From assembly GCA_016722445.1 (NCBI GenBank), contig JADKIZ010000006.1:62001-126000 (forward strand): a stretch of DNA of 64,000 nucleotides. Direction: 5' to 3'. A program made the translations under genes and the position numbers. This DNA is from Flavobacteriales bacterium (lineage in GTDB: Bacteria; Bacteroidota; Bacteroidia; Flavobacteriales_D; Sanyastnellaceae). Below are positions 43,617-52,079 of this stretch, piece by piece. Position 1 is the first letter of the stretch. The number at the start of each line of letters is the position of its first letter. The notes beneath the pieces were generated by a model, which saw only the letters and a program-made list of their open reading frames with translations, had not been told where the DNA came from and did not search any database.

Positions 43617-44942
43617 TCAATAAGAATATGTGATCAGTAATCTCATATTTTGATGTGGGTCCGTTGAAGAAAAATAGGGTCCGTGTAACAAACTTCTTCG
43701 AACACCCATTGAATTATACAAAGTCGTGAGGGGATAGTCCGTGATATACACGTCTGAAGTTTCAACTTCGCCATTGAGTATTCCCTGAACGTGCCTGGTA
43801 ATGTTGAAACGATAAAGTCCATCGGATTTGTTCACCAATCCGCCGATATAAGTGGAGTCTATTGTTTTTAGGTAGTTGCTGCCATCCGTGGAATACGTGA
43901 GAGTGAGAAGGTCTATTGGCGCATACTTGGAGTCATAGTCATATGGGACAACCAATTCTGCTTTGTTGATGGTGATCAAAGGATCATTTTGTAACCTCAG
44001 GACATCGGAAAGGTCAACCCTTATTCTGGTGGAGGCGGCATGTTGGGCATAACAATATTGCGAACCGTCTACTTCTTGATTGAAGGCCAAGGGCGACAGA
44101 AGAGTGCCATAATGCTGGTGATCGACCTTGGTGAAAGATTCACACGACGATGTGTAAACCAGTTCGTATGTGCGATTTTGGTCATTTTCATACCAGGCTG
44201 GATCATCCAAGGTATGATAATGAAGGACAATTTTTGTATCAGAGGCAGCAACACTAAGAACCCGTCCATCCATGGTTGTGGTTGAAAGAACCAGACCATG
44301 AAAGAAATCACGAAAATCACTGAATGAATTTAATGGAGCTCGTTTGAGAAGGAAATATCCAAATTCATCTTGGAGCCTAATGCTAAAAAGAGTAGTAGAA
44401 TCAGAAGATGAAATGCTCTCTGGTTTGGGGTGCTGCCATTCTCTTCCAGGATAAATGAGGTTCTGAGATTTTTTATGGACCTCGAAATCGGAGTAGTATG
44501 TGCTATCGATGTGGATTTCATCCAGAAGTTCATGAAGAGTGAAGTACATCGGTACGCTTTTACCATAAGCTTCTGCTTGCAAAGGCAGTTGAATCATCAC
44601 AGAATCCAGAATCAAGGTTGATCCGGTCAGACTGGTGTCAGCATTGGGTGGCGTTAAAGTGTTCGACGGAGCTAGCTGAAAAATGGCCTCACAGCGAACG
44701 GTGCCAAAGACATCATCCACGTAATTGCCAGTCATAAAATTGGCGAAAAGATCCACCCGGGTCCTTTCTTTTTTGAACACTTGAGCCGCAAGACTGAACG
44801 AGTCGGTTTGTGTGGCGTAAAGTTTATCCGATTCAGGCTGAAGGCTTTCGCCAAAAGTTTCGTCGGGTTTTTTACAAGAAAAGAGGAGTGCAGTAAATAA
44901 GGAAAAAAGCCCCAATTGCTTGAGGCTGTTTTTTATAGGCAT
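43617..44942 (-). CDS. DUF4270 family lipoprotein
   Basis: The 441-residue protein starts MPIKNSLKQLGLFSLFTALLFSCKK with a lipobox (LFSC), so it should be an outer-membrane lipoprotein. The mature region is the DUF4270 type found in Bacteroidota ('FGESLQPESDKLYATQTDSFSLAAQV', 'DSVMIQLPLQAEAYG', 'ITINKAELVVPYD', 'NITRHVQGILNG'), function unknown. It lies between the GT5-domain gene (16-base gap) and glmS (58-base gap). That order, next to panC, is one I recall in other Flavobacteriales, suggesting a role in envelope polysaccharide or sugar metabolism. The frame is open to 45059. Confidence 0.88.
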   Translation of the reverse strand: MPIKNSLKQLGLFSLFTALLFSCKKPDETFGESLQPESDKLYATQTDSFSLAAQVFKKERTRVDLFANFMTGNYVDDVFGTVRCEAIFQLAPSNTLTPPNADTSLTGSTLILDSVMIQLPLQAEAYGKSVPMYFTLHELLDEIHIDSTYYSDFEVHKKSQNLIYPGREWQHPKPESISSSDSTTLFSIRLQDEFGYFLLKRAPLNSFSDFRDFFHGLVLSTTTMDGRVLSVAASDTKIVLHYHTLDDPAWYENDQNRTYELVYTSSCESFTKVDHQHYGTLLSPLAFNQEVDGSQYCYAQHAASTRIRVDLSDVLRLQNDPLITINKAELVVPYDYDSKYAPIDLLTLTYSTDGSNYLKTIDSTYIGGLVNKSDGLYRFNITRHVQGILNGEVETSDVYITDYPLTTLYNSMGVRRSLLHGPYFSSTDPHQNMRLLITYSY

Positions 44943-44958
44943 ATTTATTTTGAAAATT

Positions 44959-45789
44959 CTAATCAACGAGCTCTGACTTTCCCAGGACAACAAAATCGTA
45001 AAATTCATCAACCGCGCGCAAATAATCCACCTCATTGTACTGGCGGAGGACAGGAACATCGATTGAAGAACAATATTGTTCGAGTTCGGAATTCACCCCT
45101 TCTTCACCAATGATCGCAGCATCAGAGTACTGAAGAGCGAGTTTAGCCAAATTGAGGTGACTAGGTTTAGAAAGATGCGCCATATCTTCTACAGGAATGC
45201 TGTCGAAAGATATTTTTTGGGCAATCTTATTGTCGAGCATGCCGCCAAAATCATCGTTGTAAAGCGTCGTAACGATTTTTGCGTCGGCAAAATGCGGGTC
45301 ACGCTTGTAGAGTTTCTTCACATAAATCGGCATCAAGGAGGCAAACCATCCATGACAGTGAATGATGTCCGGAGCCCAGCCAAGTTTTTTTACCGTTTCG
45401 AGAACACCTTTTGTGAAAAAGATCATTCTCATGTCATTATCCGGGTAAAACTCCATGTTGTCATCGTGGAAGAAAGCTTTCCTGTGGAAAAACTCCTGAT
45501 TGTCGATGAAATAAACCTGCAAACGAATTTGAGGTATACTCGCAACCTTGATGATTAGCGGATGGTCTGTATCGTCAACGATCAGATTCATACCACTCAA
45601 CCGGATTACTTCATGAAGCTGGTGTCTGCGCTCGTTGATTTTACCGTACCGGGGCATAAAAATCCTGGTTTCTTTGCCGCCCTCGTGTACCGCCTGAGGT
45701 AGAAATCTGCTGTTTTGAGAAGTAATTGTTTCCGGTGTGAAGGGAAGAATTTCCTGAGATACGTATAGAATTTTTGTTTTATTGCTCAT
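44959..45789 (-). CDS. Glycogen/starch synthase N-terminal (GT5) domain protein
   Basis: The 276-residue protein matches only the N-terminal Rossmann domain of GT5 glycogen synthase: 'KILYVSQEILPFTPETIT' (the ADP-glucose-binding start), 'ETRIFMPRYGKIN', 'PDIIHCHGWFASLMPIYVK', 'KIVTTLYNDDFGGM', 'SDAAIIGEEGVN'. The C-terminal GT1 domain of full-length synthases (about 480 residues) is absent, and the normal KxGGL glycogen-synthase motif is replaced. It may not make glycogen; a binding or regulatory role is possible. The short form is usual at this locus in Flavobacteriales. It is divergent from panC. Confidence 0.85.
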   Translation of the reverse strand: MSNKTKILYVSQEILPFTPETITSQNSRFLPQAVHEGGKETRIFMPRYGKINERRHQLHEVIRLSGMNLIVDDTDHPLIIKVASIPQIRLQVYFIDNQEFFHRKAFFHDDNMEFYPDNDMRMIFFTKGVLETVKKLGWAPDIIHCHGWFASLMPIYVKKLYKRDPHFADAKIVTTLYNDDFGGMLDNKIAQKISFDSIPVEDMAHLSKPSHLNLAKLALQYSDAAIIGEEGVNSELEQYCSSIDVPVLRQYNEVDYLRAVDEFYDFVVLGKSELVD

Positions 45790-45823
45790 ACGTTATTTGA
45801 TGCTTCAACTAAAAAAGAGATTG

Positions 45824-45859
45824 CAAAGATAGATATAAATCTTTGTTCATAAATCCAAA
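45824..45859 (-). promoter_or_regulatory. Candidate promoter for GT5 gene
   Basis: On the minus strand TATCTTTG (45831-45824) matches the -7 element, and a TTTG (45859-45856) lies 24 bases further upstream, slightly longer than typical spacing. It overlaps the divergent panC promoter, so the two may compete. Confidence 0.5.
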
Positions 45860-45871
45860 CAATTAGATTTG
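45842..45871 (+). promoter_or_regulatory. Bacteroidota-type promoter for panC
   Basis: TTTG (45842-45845), an 18-base spacer and TAGATTTG (45864-45871) match the -33/-7 consensus. The panC start codon lies 26 bases downstream. Confidence 0.62.
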
Positions 45872-45896
45872 GACCCGCAGAAAAATCACAATTTCC

Positions 45897-46754
45897 TTGT
45901 CAGTCGTTGTTTTTGAAAAGATTACGGGTGTCCGCAGATGGTCGGAAGATCTCCAGGCAAAGGGCGAGTCGGTTGGCTTCGTTCCTACCATGGGCGCATT
46001 GCACCAAGGTCATATGTCGTTGATAGACAGGGCAAAAGATGCCTGTGATCATGTGGTGGTCTCGATTTTTGTCAATCCGACCCAATTTAACAATAGCGAG
46101 GATCTTGCGAATTATCCGCGAACATATGACCACGATATTGGACTTTTGAAATCTGTCGGATGTGATGCTCTTTTTTATCCTTCCATCCCGGAAATGTATC
46201 CGAAACCCGAGAAGAAGCACTGGGATTTTGGTCTTTTGACCTCCAGTCTTGAAGGTTTTTATCGTCCCGGGCATTTTGATGGTATGCTCACCATCGTTCA
46301 GAAATTGCTGGAAATTGTGAGTCCGAAACAAGCATTTTTTGGTGAAAAGGATTTCCAGCAATTGGCTTTGATCAGAAAAATGGTCGAAGTGGAATCTTTG
46401 CCAGTGGAGATAGTTGGATGTCCTATCGTGCGGGAGCATGACGGATTGGCCATGAGTTCGAGAAATGTGCGATTGAATGAAAAACAACGCATAGAAGCAT
46501 TGGCCATCAGCAGGACACTCAGGCGGGTAAATGAGGAAAGTGCGTTTTCTAATCCACAGGAACTGGTGCGAAGAGGTATGGATTTATTGTCCGACGCTCC
46601 AGGAGTGCGACTGGAATATTTCGCGATAGTGAATGCTGCGACTTTTCAACCGCTAACTGAATGGCCGGAGAATGAAGAAGCGGTTGCACTTGTAGCGGTT
46701 TATATTGGTGAAATCCGGTTGATCGACAATATGGTGATCAATAAAAAGCGATGA
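45897..46754 (+). CDS. panC: Pantothenate synthetase
   Basis: Joins pantoate and beta-alanine using ATP, giving pantothenate for coenzyme A. The 285-residue protein has the HIGH-like motif as 'FVPTMGALHQGHMSLI', 'VSIFVNPTQFNNSEDLANYPRT', 'FGEKDFQQLALIRKMV' and the KMSKS-like 'AMSSRNVRLN'. The usual start region reads MSVVVFEKI with a TTG start codon at 45897; no ATG precedes the conserved PTMG motif, so TTG is likely. The companion gene panD is not adjacent, and tatA follows instead. Confidence 0.95.
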   Translation: MSVVVFEKITGVRRWSEDLQAKGESVGFVPTMGALHQGHMSLIDRAKDACDHVVVSIFVNPTQFNNSEDLANYPRTYDHDIGLLKSVGCDALFYPSIPEMYPKPEKKHWDFGLLTSSLEGFYRPGHFDGMLTIVQKLLEIVSPKQAFFGEKDFQQLALIRKMVEVESLPVEIVGCPIVREHDGLAMSSRNVRLNEKQRIEALAISRTLRRVNEESAFSNPQELVRRGMDLLSDAPGVRLEYFAIVNAATFQPLTEWPENEEAVALVAVYIGEIRLIDNMVINKKR

Positions 46755-46818
46755 GTCGTTCAAATACTCTGTCATTCCGCTATCTTTGTAGCCCTCTTTA
46801 AGGATAATTCTAATTAAC

Positions 46819-46992
46819 ATGGGCAGACTAGGAACTACTGAGATCATTATCATTTTGGTGATTATTCTCTTGCTTTTTGGCGGAAAAAAAATACCGGAAC
46901 TCATGCGTGGACTTGGTCGTGGCATGAAGGAATTCAAAGACGCGAGCAAAGGTGATGTGCCGGATTCTCCGGAAAAGACCGAAAACAAGTAA
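46819..46992 (+). CDS. tatA: Sec-independent protein translocase TatA
   Basis: A 57-residue protein beginning MGRLGTTEIIIILVIILLLFGG, followed by the invariant 'KKIPELMRGLGRGMKEFKDA' amphipathic helix and a short charged tail. This is the TatA/E layout: a single short membrane helix with the FG hinge and the K-[KR]-[IL]-P-E-L motif. TatA forms the pore part of the twin-arginine translocase. TatC is not in the window. A TATCTTTG -7-like element lies at 46781-46788, 31 bases before the ATG. Confidence 0.93.
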   Translation: MGRLGTTEIIIILVIILLLFGGKKIPELMRGLGRGMKEFKDASKGDVPDSPEKTENK

Positions 46993-47017
46993 GTTTTTCT
47001 TCGTTTTGGCAGAATTT

Positions 47018-47059
47018 TGACCGCAATAGGCCATGAAATTGGCTGTGGGTCATTTTTTT
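47018..47059 (+). terminator. Imperfect hairpin terminator after tatA
   Basis: TGACC (47018-47022) pairs with GGTCA (47048-47052), with a partly paired inner part (GGCCA/TTGGC) and a 5-base loop, followed by seven T. It begins 26 bases after the tatA stop. Confidence 0.6.
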
Positions 47060-47265
47060 ACAGAATTTCTATCTAAAGAATCTGCGAGTTCGTCTTTGTC
47101 ATTGATCTTCTCATAGGCTTGTTGAAAACATTGAATTTTTAACAAGGACAATCCATGAAACTATCACAATTTGTGCTCGTTTATTTTGTTGTGCCAAAGC
47201 CGGGCATCAACCGGGCTCATTTTTGAACCCGGTATCGGTATTTTTCAACCATAAACAAGGAAATC

Positions 47266-48876
47266 ATGATGAAAAACGCATTCTTGCTCATACTGCTATT
47301 GGCAGGATTGGGCGCCACAGCTGTTACGGAAAAAGATTCCCTTCCACCCTCTAATACAGTTCCGCTCCATGCAGATGATCCGGAATTGGCTGAAATCGAC
47401 CGCATTTTGGTTTCGAGTTACCTCAACCATTATTGCTTCAGCACAGAAGAGTGTGTTCTGAATGCTTATGGTTATAGTCCGGAAACTGTACCCACATTCA
47501 CCGATGACTTGGTGGCTAGAAGAATGGAAGTGTTGGACAAGAACACGCCGTTTGATTTGGTTTACAATGGAACCGTTCAGGATTTCATCAACCTATACGC
47601 GGTTCGTCGAAGGGATATTTCAACCAAAGTACTTGGAATGTCGGAATTGTATTTTCCAATGATCGAGGAACAACTTGCCAAATACGACATCCCTCTTGAG
47701 ATGAAGTATCTCGCCATTGTAGAGTCTGCGCTTAATCCGACCGCGATATCGAAAGCTGGCGCTGGTGGACTTTGGCAGTTTATGGTTAGTACGGGTAAAA
47801 TGTATGGTCTAGATGTGAGCAGTTATCAGGATGAGCGTTTTGATGCGTACAAGTCAACAGATGCAGCTTGCAAATACCTCAAGTTTCTCTACAATACATT
47901 CGGTGATTGGCAGCTTGCATTAGCAGCATACAATAGTGGTCCGGGCAACGTGAACAAAGCTATTCGTCGCTCTGGTGGTAAACGCGATTTTTGGGCCATC
48001 AAACCGTTTCTGCCTAAGGAGACACAAGGTTATGTTCCTGCGTTTATCGCTGTGAATTATGTCATGAACCATGCACCAGAGTACAATATTTACCCGAAAA
48101 AACCTCTGACGACATTTTTCGAAATTGATACCATTGGAGTTTCCAAACGTGTTGATTTCAATGAACTTTCTAAGGTAATTGGTATGCCGGTTGAAGACAT
48201 AGCTTTTCTCAATGGCACCTACAAACTGAAGGAAATTCCTGATAATGGACACAAACATTATTTGGTTCTTCCAGTTGACAAAATGGGTCTTTTCATGGTG
48301 AATGAGCAGGCAGTTTATACCCAAAGTGAGATAAGAAGGTATGAGCCGGAAGTGACCGCAACAGCTTCTGTTGGAGAAAAGACACCGGATGGCAAGGTGT
48401 CCAATGTGGTTTGGGAAACAGGGTGGAAAAACCACAAGGTGAAGAAAGGTGAGTCGTTGGGAAGTATTGCCAACAAATACGATGTGACATTAGCCCAGTT
48501 GCGCAAGTGGAATAAGATCAAAAACTCTAAAATCGTACCTGGTCAAACCTTGAAGGTTCAAACGAAAGTGAAAAGGACCATTTACACTGACGCACCGGAA
48601 GAAGAAGTTGCACAGAAAACGGAGGTAACAAAATCTCAGGTATCTTCTGAAGCATCTGAAGAAGAAAACTATCAGGACGAAGCAAAAGCACAGGTTACTG
48701 AAAAAGTGGAAGTAAGTAAGCCACAATACAAGTATTACACCGTTCAAAAGGGTGATACTTTGTACAAAATTGCCAGTGCAAAAGGTGTTTCTGTTGCCCA
48801 GATTAAGAATCTCAATCACGGGTTAAAAGAGAACAAACTGACCGTTGGACAAAAGATCAAAATCAAACAAATTTGA
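47266..48876 (+). CDS. Membrane-bound lytic transglycosylase, MltD-like, with two LysM domains
   Basis: Cleaves peptidoglycan glycan strands in the periplasm. The 536-residue protein has a signal peptide (MMKNAFLLILLLAGLGATA), an SLT catalytic domain with the catalytic E153 in 'LAIVESALNPTAISKAGAGGLWQF', then 'YNTFGDWQLALAAYNSGPGNVNKAI' and 'ETQGYVPAFIAVNYVM', which are standard MltD signatures. Two LysM repeats follow at about 390-432 and 491-535, separated by a Lys/Glu-rich linker. The 273-base upstream region contains a hairpin (47210-47233, ACCGGG/CCCGGT) and no gene that I would support. A strong terminator follows. Confidence 0.93.
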   Translation: MMKNAFLLILLLAGLGATAVTEKDSLPPSNTVPLHADDPELAEIDRILVSSYLNHYCFSTEECVLNAYGYSPETVPTFTDDLVARRMEVLDKNTPFDLVYNGTVQDFINLYAVRRRDISTKVLGMSELYFPMIEEQLAKYDIPLEMKYLAIVESALNPTAISKAGAGGLWQFMVSTGKMYGLDVSSYQDERFDAYKSTDAACKYLKFLYNTFGDWQLALAAYNSGPGNVNKAIRRSGGKRDFWAIKPFLPKETQGYVPAFIAVNYVMNHAPEYNIYPKKPLTTFFEIDTIGVSKRVDFNELSKVIGMPVEDIAFLNGTYKLKEIPDNGHKHYLVLPVDKMGLFMVNEQAVYTQSEIRRYEPEVTATASVGEKTPDGKVSNVVWETGWKNHKVKKGESLGSIANKYDVTLAQLRKWNKIKNSKIVPGQTLKVQTKVKRTIYTDAPEEEVAQKTEVTKSQVSSEASEEENYQDEAKAQVTEKVEVSKPQYKYYTVQKGDTLYKIASAKGVSVAQIKNLNHGLKENKLTVGQKIKIKQI

Positions 48877-48902
48877 TTGTGATGATTTAAAGGAAATAAG
48901 AA

Positions 48903-48925
48903 GGGGGCCTGAATGGCCCCCTTTT
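48903..48925 (+). terminator. Rho-independent terminator after mltD-like gene
   Basis: A GGGGGCC / GGCCCCC stem (48903-48909, 48915-48921) with a 5-base loop, followed by TTTT, 27 bases after the stop codon. Confidence 0.9.
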
Positions 48926-48997
48926 CATTGATGTAAAAAAATTGCAGACCAACTGAACATTCCGCGGAATTCGTCGTAGAAATGAAACTGCAATAGA

Positions 48998-49852
48998 ATG
49001 AAAGTGAAAAATCTCCATTTATCAATCTTCCTGATTGTTACTGCTTTTAATGCTGATGCCCAATCGGCATTGGAACAAGCAATGGCTTCCTATCAATCCG
49101 GTGAATATGAAAAAGCCTTGAGCAATGTTGAAATTGCGGTGAGTCAACACGCCTCACCTGATGCTTTGATGTTGCGGGCAGACTGTCTGCAAAAGTTGGG
49201 TGATTATTCCAAAGCACTTGATGAATACGATAAGGCGAAATCTTCCGGATATGCTAAGGATGATTTACTGATCAACCGAGGTATTTGCAAAACGACACTC
49301 GGATTAATGGAGTCGGCCAGAATTGATTTATTAGAATATATCCGAAGAAATGAAGAAGACCCCCGCGGCTATTATTGGATGGGGCAATTGGAATATCTCA
49401 ATATGGAAAACAAAGCCAGTTTGAGGTATCTTGATGAAGCATTGTGGCGTGACAGCACATATGCTGATGCTTATTACCTGCGGGCTGCGAATTATGCAGA
49501 TCAGCGCAAATTGAATCTGGCCCTGGAAGATTTTCAGGAAGCATACGTTTTGGATCCGAAAATGCACAGAGCAAAACTCAATATTGCCATCATCATGTTG
49601 GACATGGGGCAGAACAGAAATGCGATGGAAGTGCTTTCAGAGCTCAAACTTGAAAACATAGACTTTACCGCTGAAGTCCTCTATTACAGGGGCGAAGCAC
49701 TCTACAATATCCATGATATGGAAGGAGCTTTCGGCGATTGGTTTGAGGCAGCCGAGATGGGTTACAGTGATGCAGAATACAATTATCGAAAATTATGTAT
49801 CGATAAGCATGATAAGCCACGTTTTAAAAGAAGAACTTACTTCCAATTCTAA
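48998..49852 (+). CDS. Secreted tetratricopeptide-repeat protein
   Basis: The 284-residue protein has a signal peptide (MKVKNLHLSIFLIVTAFNADA) and six to seven TPR units over its whole length. Examples are 'AMASYQSGEYEKALSNVEIAV', 'ADCLQKLGDYSKALDEYDKAK', 'DAYYLRAANYADQRKLNLALEDFQEAYVLDP' and 'YYRGEALYNIHDMEGAFGDWFEAAEMG'. Such proteins are protein-protein scaffolds in the periplasm or outer membrane; the partner is unknown. Its stop lies 3 bases from the stop of the convergent Ig-like lipoprotein gene. Confidence 0.85.
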   Translation: MKVKNLHLSIFLIVTAFNADAQSALEQAMASYQSGEYEKALSNVEIAVSQHASPDALMLRADCLQKLGDYSKALDEYDKAKSSGYAKDDLLINRGICKTTLGLMESARIDLLEYIRRNEEDPRGYYWMGQLEYLNMENKASLRYLDEALWRDSTYADAYYLRAANYADQRKLNLALEDFQEAYVLDPKMHRAKLNIAIIMLDMGQNRNAMEVLSELKLENIDFTAEVLYYRGEALYNIHDMEGAFGDWFEAAEMGYSDAEYNYRKLCIDKHDKPRFKRRTYFQF

Positions 49853-49855
49853 TCT

Positions 49856-51428
49856 TTATTTGATCACCGGCCAATCAGCTTTTACATCCCAATTGGCGCG
49901 TACAGTCATTTTTCCTGTATAAACAAATACTCTTTCAGGACCAGTTCCTGTCTTCAAATCAATTGGATCGAAAATCCCGTTGTGGTTATCATCACGAAGC
50001 AATTCTGCAGAATATTCGCCTGCGGGCAGGTTCGGTATGGTTATGACCTCATCTTTACAATTCGCTTTTCGATAAACGACTTCCCTTGTTTTGTTGTACA
50101 GCGTAAAGACACAATTTGTGTTTATCGGCAAATGATTCAGATTGAGATTCAGGACCCCTAATTCTTCCAGCCTATAGCAAGAAAATCGAAACTCTGCGGT
50201 ATCGTTTGTTGCGCCATAGATCGATGCCAAAGCACCGGGAAACACGCGGAGGTTATAATTTTTTCCAGCTTGCCAATTTGTTTTGAGCAGCAATGAATTT
50301 GCCGCTAGACCTTTTACAATCTCGCATGATTGAATAACACTATCTGCCTCCAACACAAATAAATCATCTTGAATAATTGAAAACGGGAGAGAAGATTGTA
50401 TTTCGAAATGATCGGTCAAAAGAATTTTTGATTGATGCGACCATAATGGGAATGCCTTAGTCGTGGCTTCCGAAAACGTGCGCGTGGTAATTGTGTCATC
50501 AATTTGATCTTGCCACTGCACCCGCAGAAGTTCTTCCTCTAGGGTTAGGGAATCATTCATCCAGATTTGAAGCGTATCGTTATTTGACTTGGTCAGAAAA
50601 TGTTTGTTTGAAAGGGATGTGATTTTCAGATCATGATAGTATGGGTCGATAACTAACTTCACACTTCCAATCGAATCGGTGATGTATTCCTTCACTGTAG
50701 GATGAGCAGAACGAGGAATACTCGAAGCCAATTCAACCATTGAAGAATCTTGAGGTTGTACAATCACGGGTTCAGGATGAATGGCTATGGCTTCGCCTTC
50801 ATCCCAGGTGTAGTTTCCATTCAAGTCATCCAATGCAAAAAGGTGATAGGTTCCACCGGTGAGATAGGATAAATGAAATGTGCCGTCATCTTTTGATTTT
50901 GCGAAATAGATCGGCAGACTTTTTTTAATGAAGATGGCGGAATCATTTTGGAAGAGAAGCACTTTTAAATTCTTGCCAGGTTCATCTGTATGAAATTGGT
51001 GTACGGTTCCGGAATAGGAGAGAGAATCAATGGTTGAACCGGTGCTGAAAACAAAAATCAAATCTTGCGCTTTGTTGTTTTCTATTTACATCGCCTACGC
51101 CATCCCCAAAATTGATTTGATAGGTTGTATTTGCAAGCAAGGTGTCTTGAAAATTGAGTTCAAGTGTCTTGCCTTTGATTTTTATCTGCGGCTGATGACT
51201 AAGCGGTGGTGAGACGATGAGTTCTTGTTGAATGTTATTCAATTGAACATATTCATCAAAAGTGAATGTGATTTTTTTAGGAGTGATATTCGTGCTCAAA
51301 AAGGCGGGATCGGCGAATAAAACAGTTGGTGGAGTCATGTCTTTTTCACCACCGCTAACGGTTCTCACCTGTGCGCACGACACCAGTATGAATAATAAGG
51401 TCAGGGGAAGGAAAAATCTACTTTTCAT
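49856..51428 (-). pseudogene. Ig-like domain lipoprotein, frameshifted by one extra base
   Basis: Two overlapping minus-strand frames (51428-51027 and 51061-49856) form one Bacteroidota Ig-like (Big_5-type) lipoprotein. The first starts MKSRFFLPLTLLFILVSCAQVRTVSGGEKDMTPP with lipobox VSC and the usual 'TPKKITFTFDEYVQL...ISPPL'-like strand pattern; the second continues 'LIFVFSTGSTIDSLSYSGTV'. Removing one A in the stretch near 51072-51076 joins them as '...GDVNENNKAQDLIFVFSTG' and gives 523 residues. The extra base is in an A-rich run, as expected for a sequencing error. Later parts are repeated beta-sandwich-like strands. It overlaps the fRMsr gene by 11 bases. Confidence 0.85.
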
Positions 51429-51915
51429 TTTCGCGCAATTCCATCAATAAACCAGCAATAAGTTCCAGATATTGTTGGTCTGTTTCATCAAAATCATTGA
51501 GGTGGGAACTGTCGATATCGAGCACCCCATACACTTCGCCTTTTGTGTTTTTCAATGGGACAACAATTTCCGATTTGGAAAAAGGACTGCACGCAATATG
51601 ACCAGGGAAAAGCTCAACATCTGCGACAATGATTGTGCTTTGGTTTTGCCAGGCGGAGCCACAAACACCTTTGCCCAAGCCAATTCTGGTGCATGCAACT
51701 GGTCCCTGAAATGGCCCAAGAACCAATTCTGGTCCATCTACAAAATAGCATCCGGTCCAATGAAATTGAAAAGTGTGGTGAATGGCGGCCATGGCATTTG
51801 CACAATTTGCCTGAAAGTTTTTTTCGCCATGGAAAAGCCCTTTCAATTGAGGGATCAATTGCTCGTATTTGGATTTTCGGTCACCGGTTGTCGGGATATT
51901 GAACGAGTCGGACAT
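51418..51915 (-). CDS. Free methionine-(R)-sulfoxide reductase (GAF domain)
   Basis: The 165-residue GAF protein reduces free methionine-R-sulfoxide using a disulfide relay, a cytoplasmic oxidative-repair enzyme. Signature segments are 'WTGCYFVDGPELVLGPFQG' and 'ACTRIGLGKGVCGSAW' plus 'FPGHIACSPFSKSEIVVPL'. The three redox cysteines C75, C85 and C109 have the same 10- and 24-residue spacing as E. coli fRMsr (C84, C94, C118). The start is taken at 51915 (MSDSFNIPTTGD); the frame is open upstream to 51990. Its stop overlaps the start of the Ig-like lipoprotein gene by 11 bases. Confidence 0.93.
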   Translation of the reverse strand: MSDSFNIPTTGDRKSKYEQLIPQLKGLFHGEKNFQANCANAMAAIHHTFQFHWTGCYFVDGPELVLGPFQGPVACTRIGLGKGVCGSAWQNQSTIIVADVELFPGHIACSPFSKSEIVVPLKNTKGEVYGVLDIDSSHLNDFDETDQQYLELIAGLLMELRENEK

Positions 51916-51995
51916 CGGCTGCGAATGTAAACCCATGAAGCGAACCAATGAATGTTTGAATATCGCAGCCATAAATCGGTGAATAAACATTGATT

Positions 51996-52024
51996 TTTGT
52001 CAGGGTACTCACCTCTTATATTTG
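51996..52024 (+). promoter_or_regulatory. Bacteroidota-type promoter for gcvP
   Basis: TTTG (51996-51999), a 17-base spacer and TATATTTG (52017-52024) match the -33/-7 elements. The gcvP start is 55 bases downstream. No glycine riboswitch-like structure was recognised in the leader. Confidence 0.58.
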
Positions 52025-52079
52025 GCATCCCTAAGGGAAAATCAACAGAAACAAACAACTTCAGAAAAGTCCTTGAATC

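Noticed and set aside
47159..47230. Small ORF of 23 codons upstream of the MltD-like gene
   Set aside because: No family match, no clear signal, and it overlaps a hairpin (47210-47233); more likely part of the leader.
51916..52079. Glycine riboswitch upstream of gcvP
   Set aside because: The leader is short and shows no tandem aptamer-like conserved G/A-rich cores.
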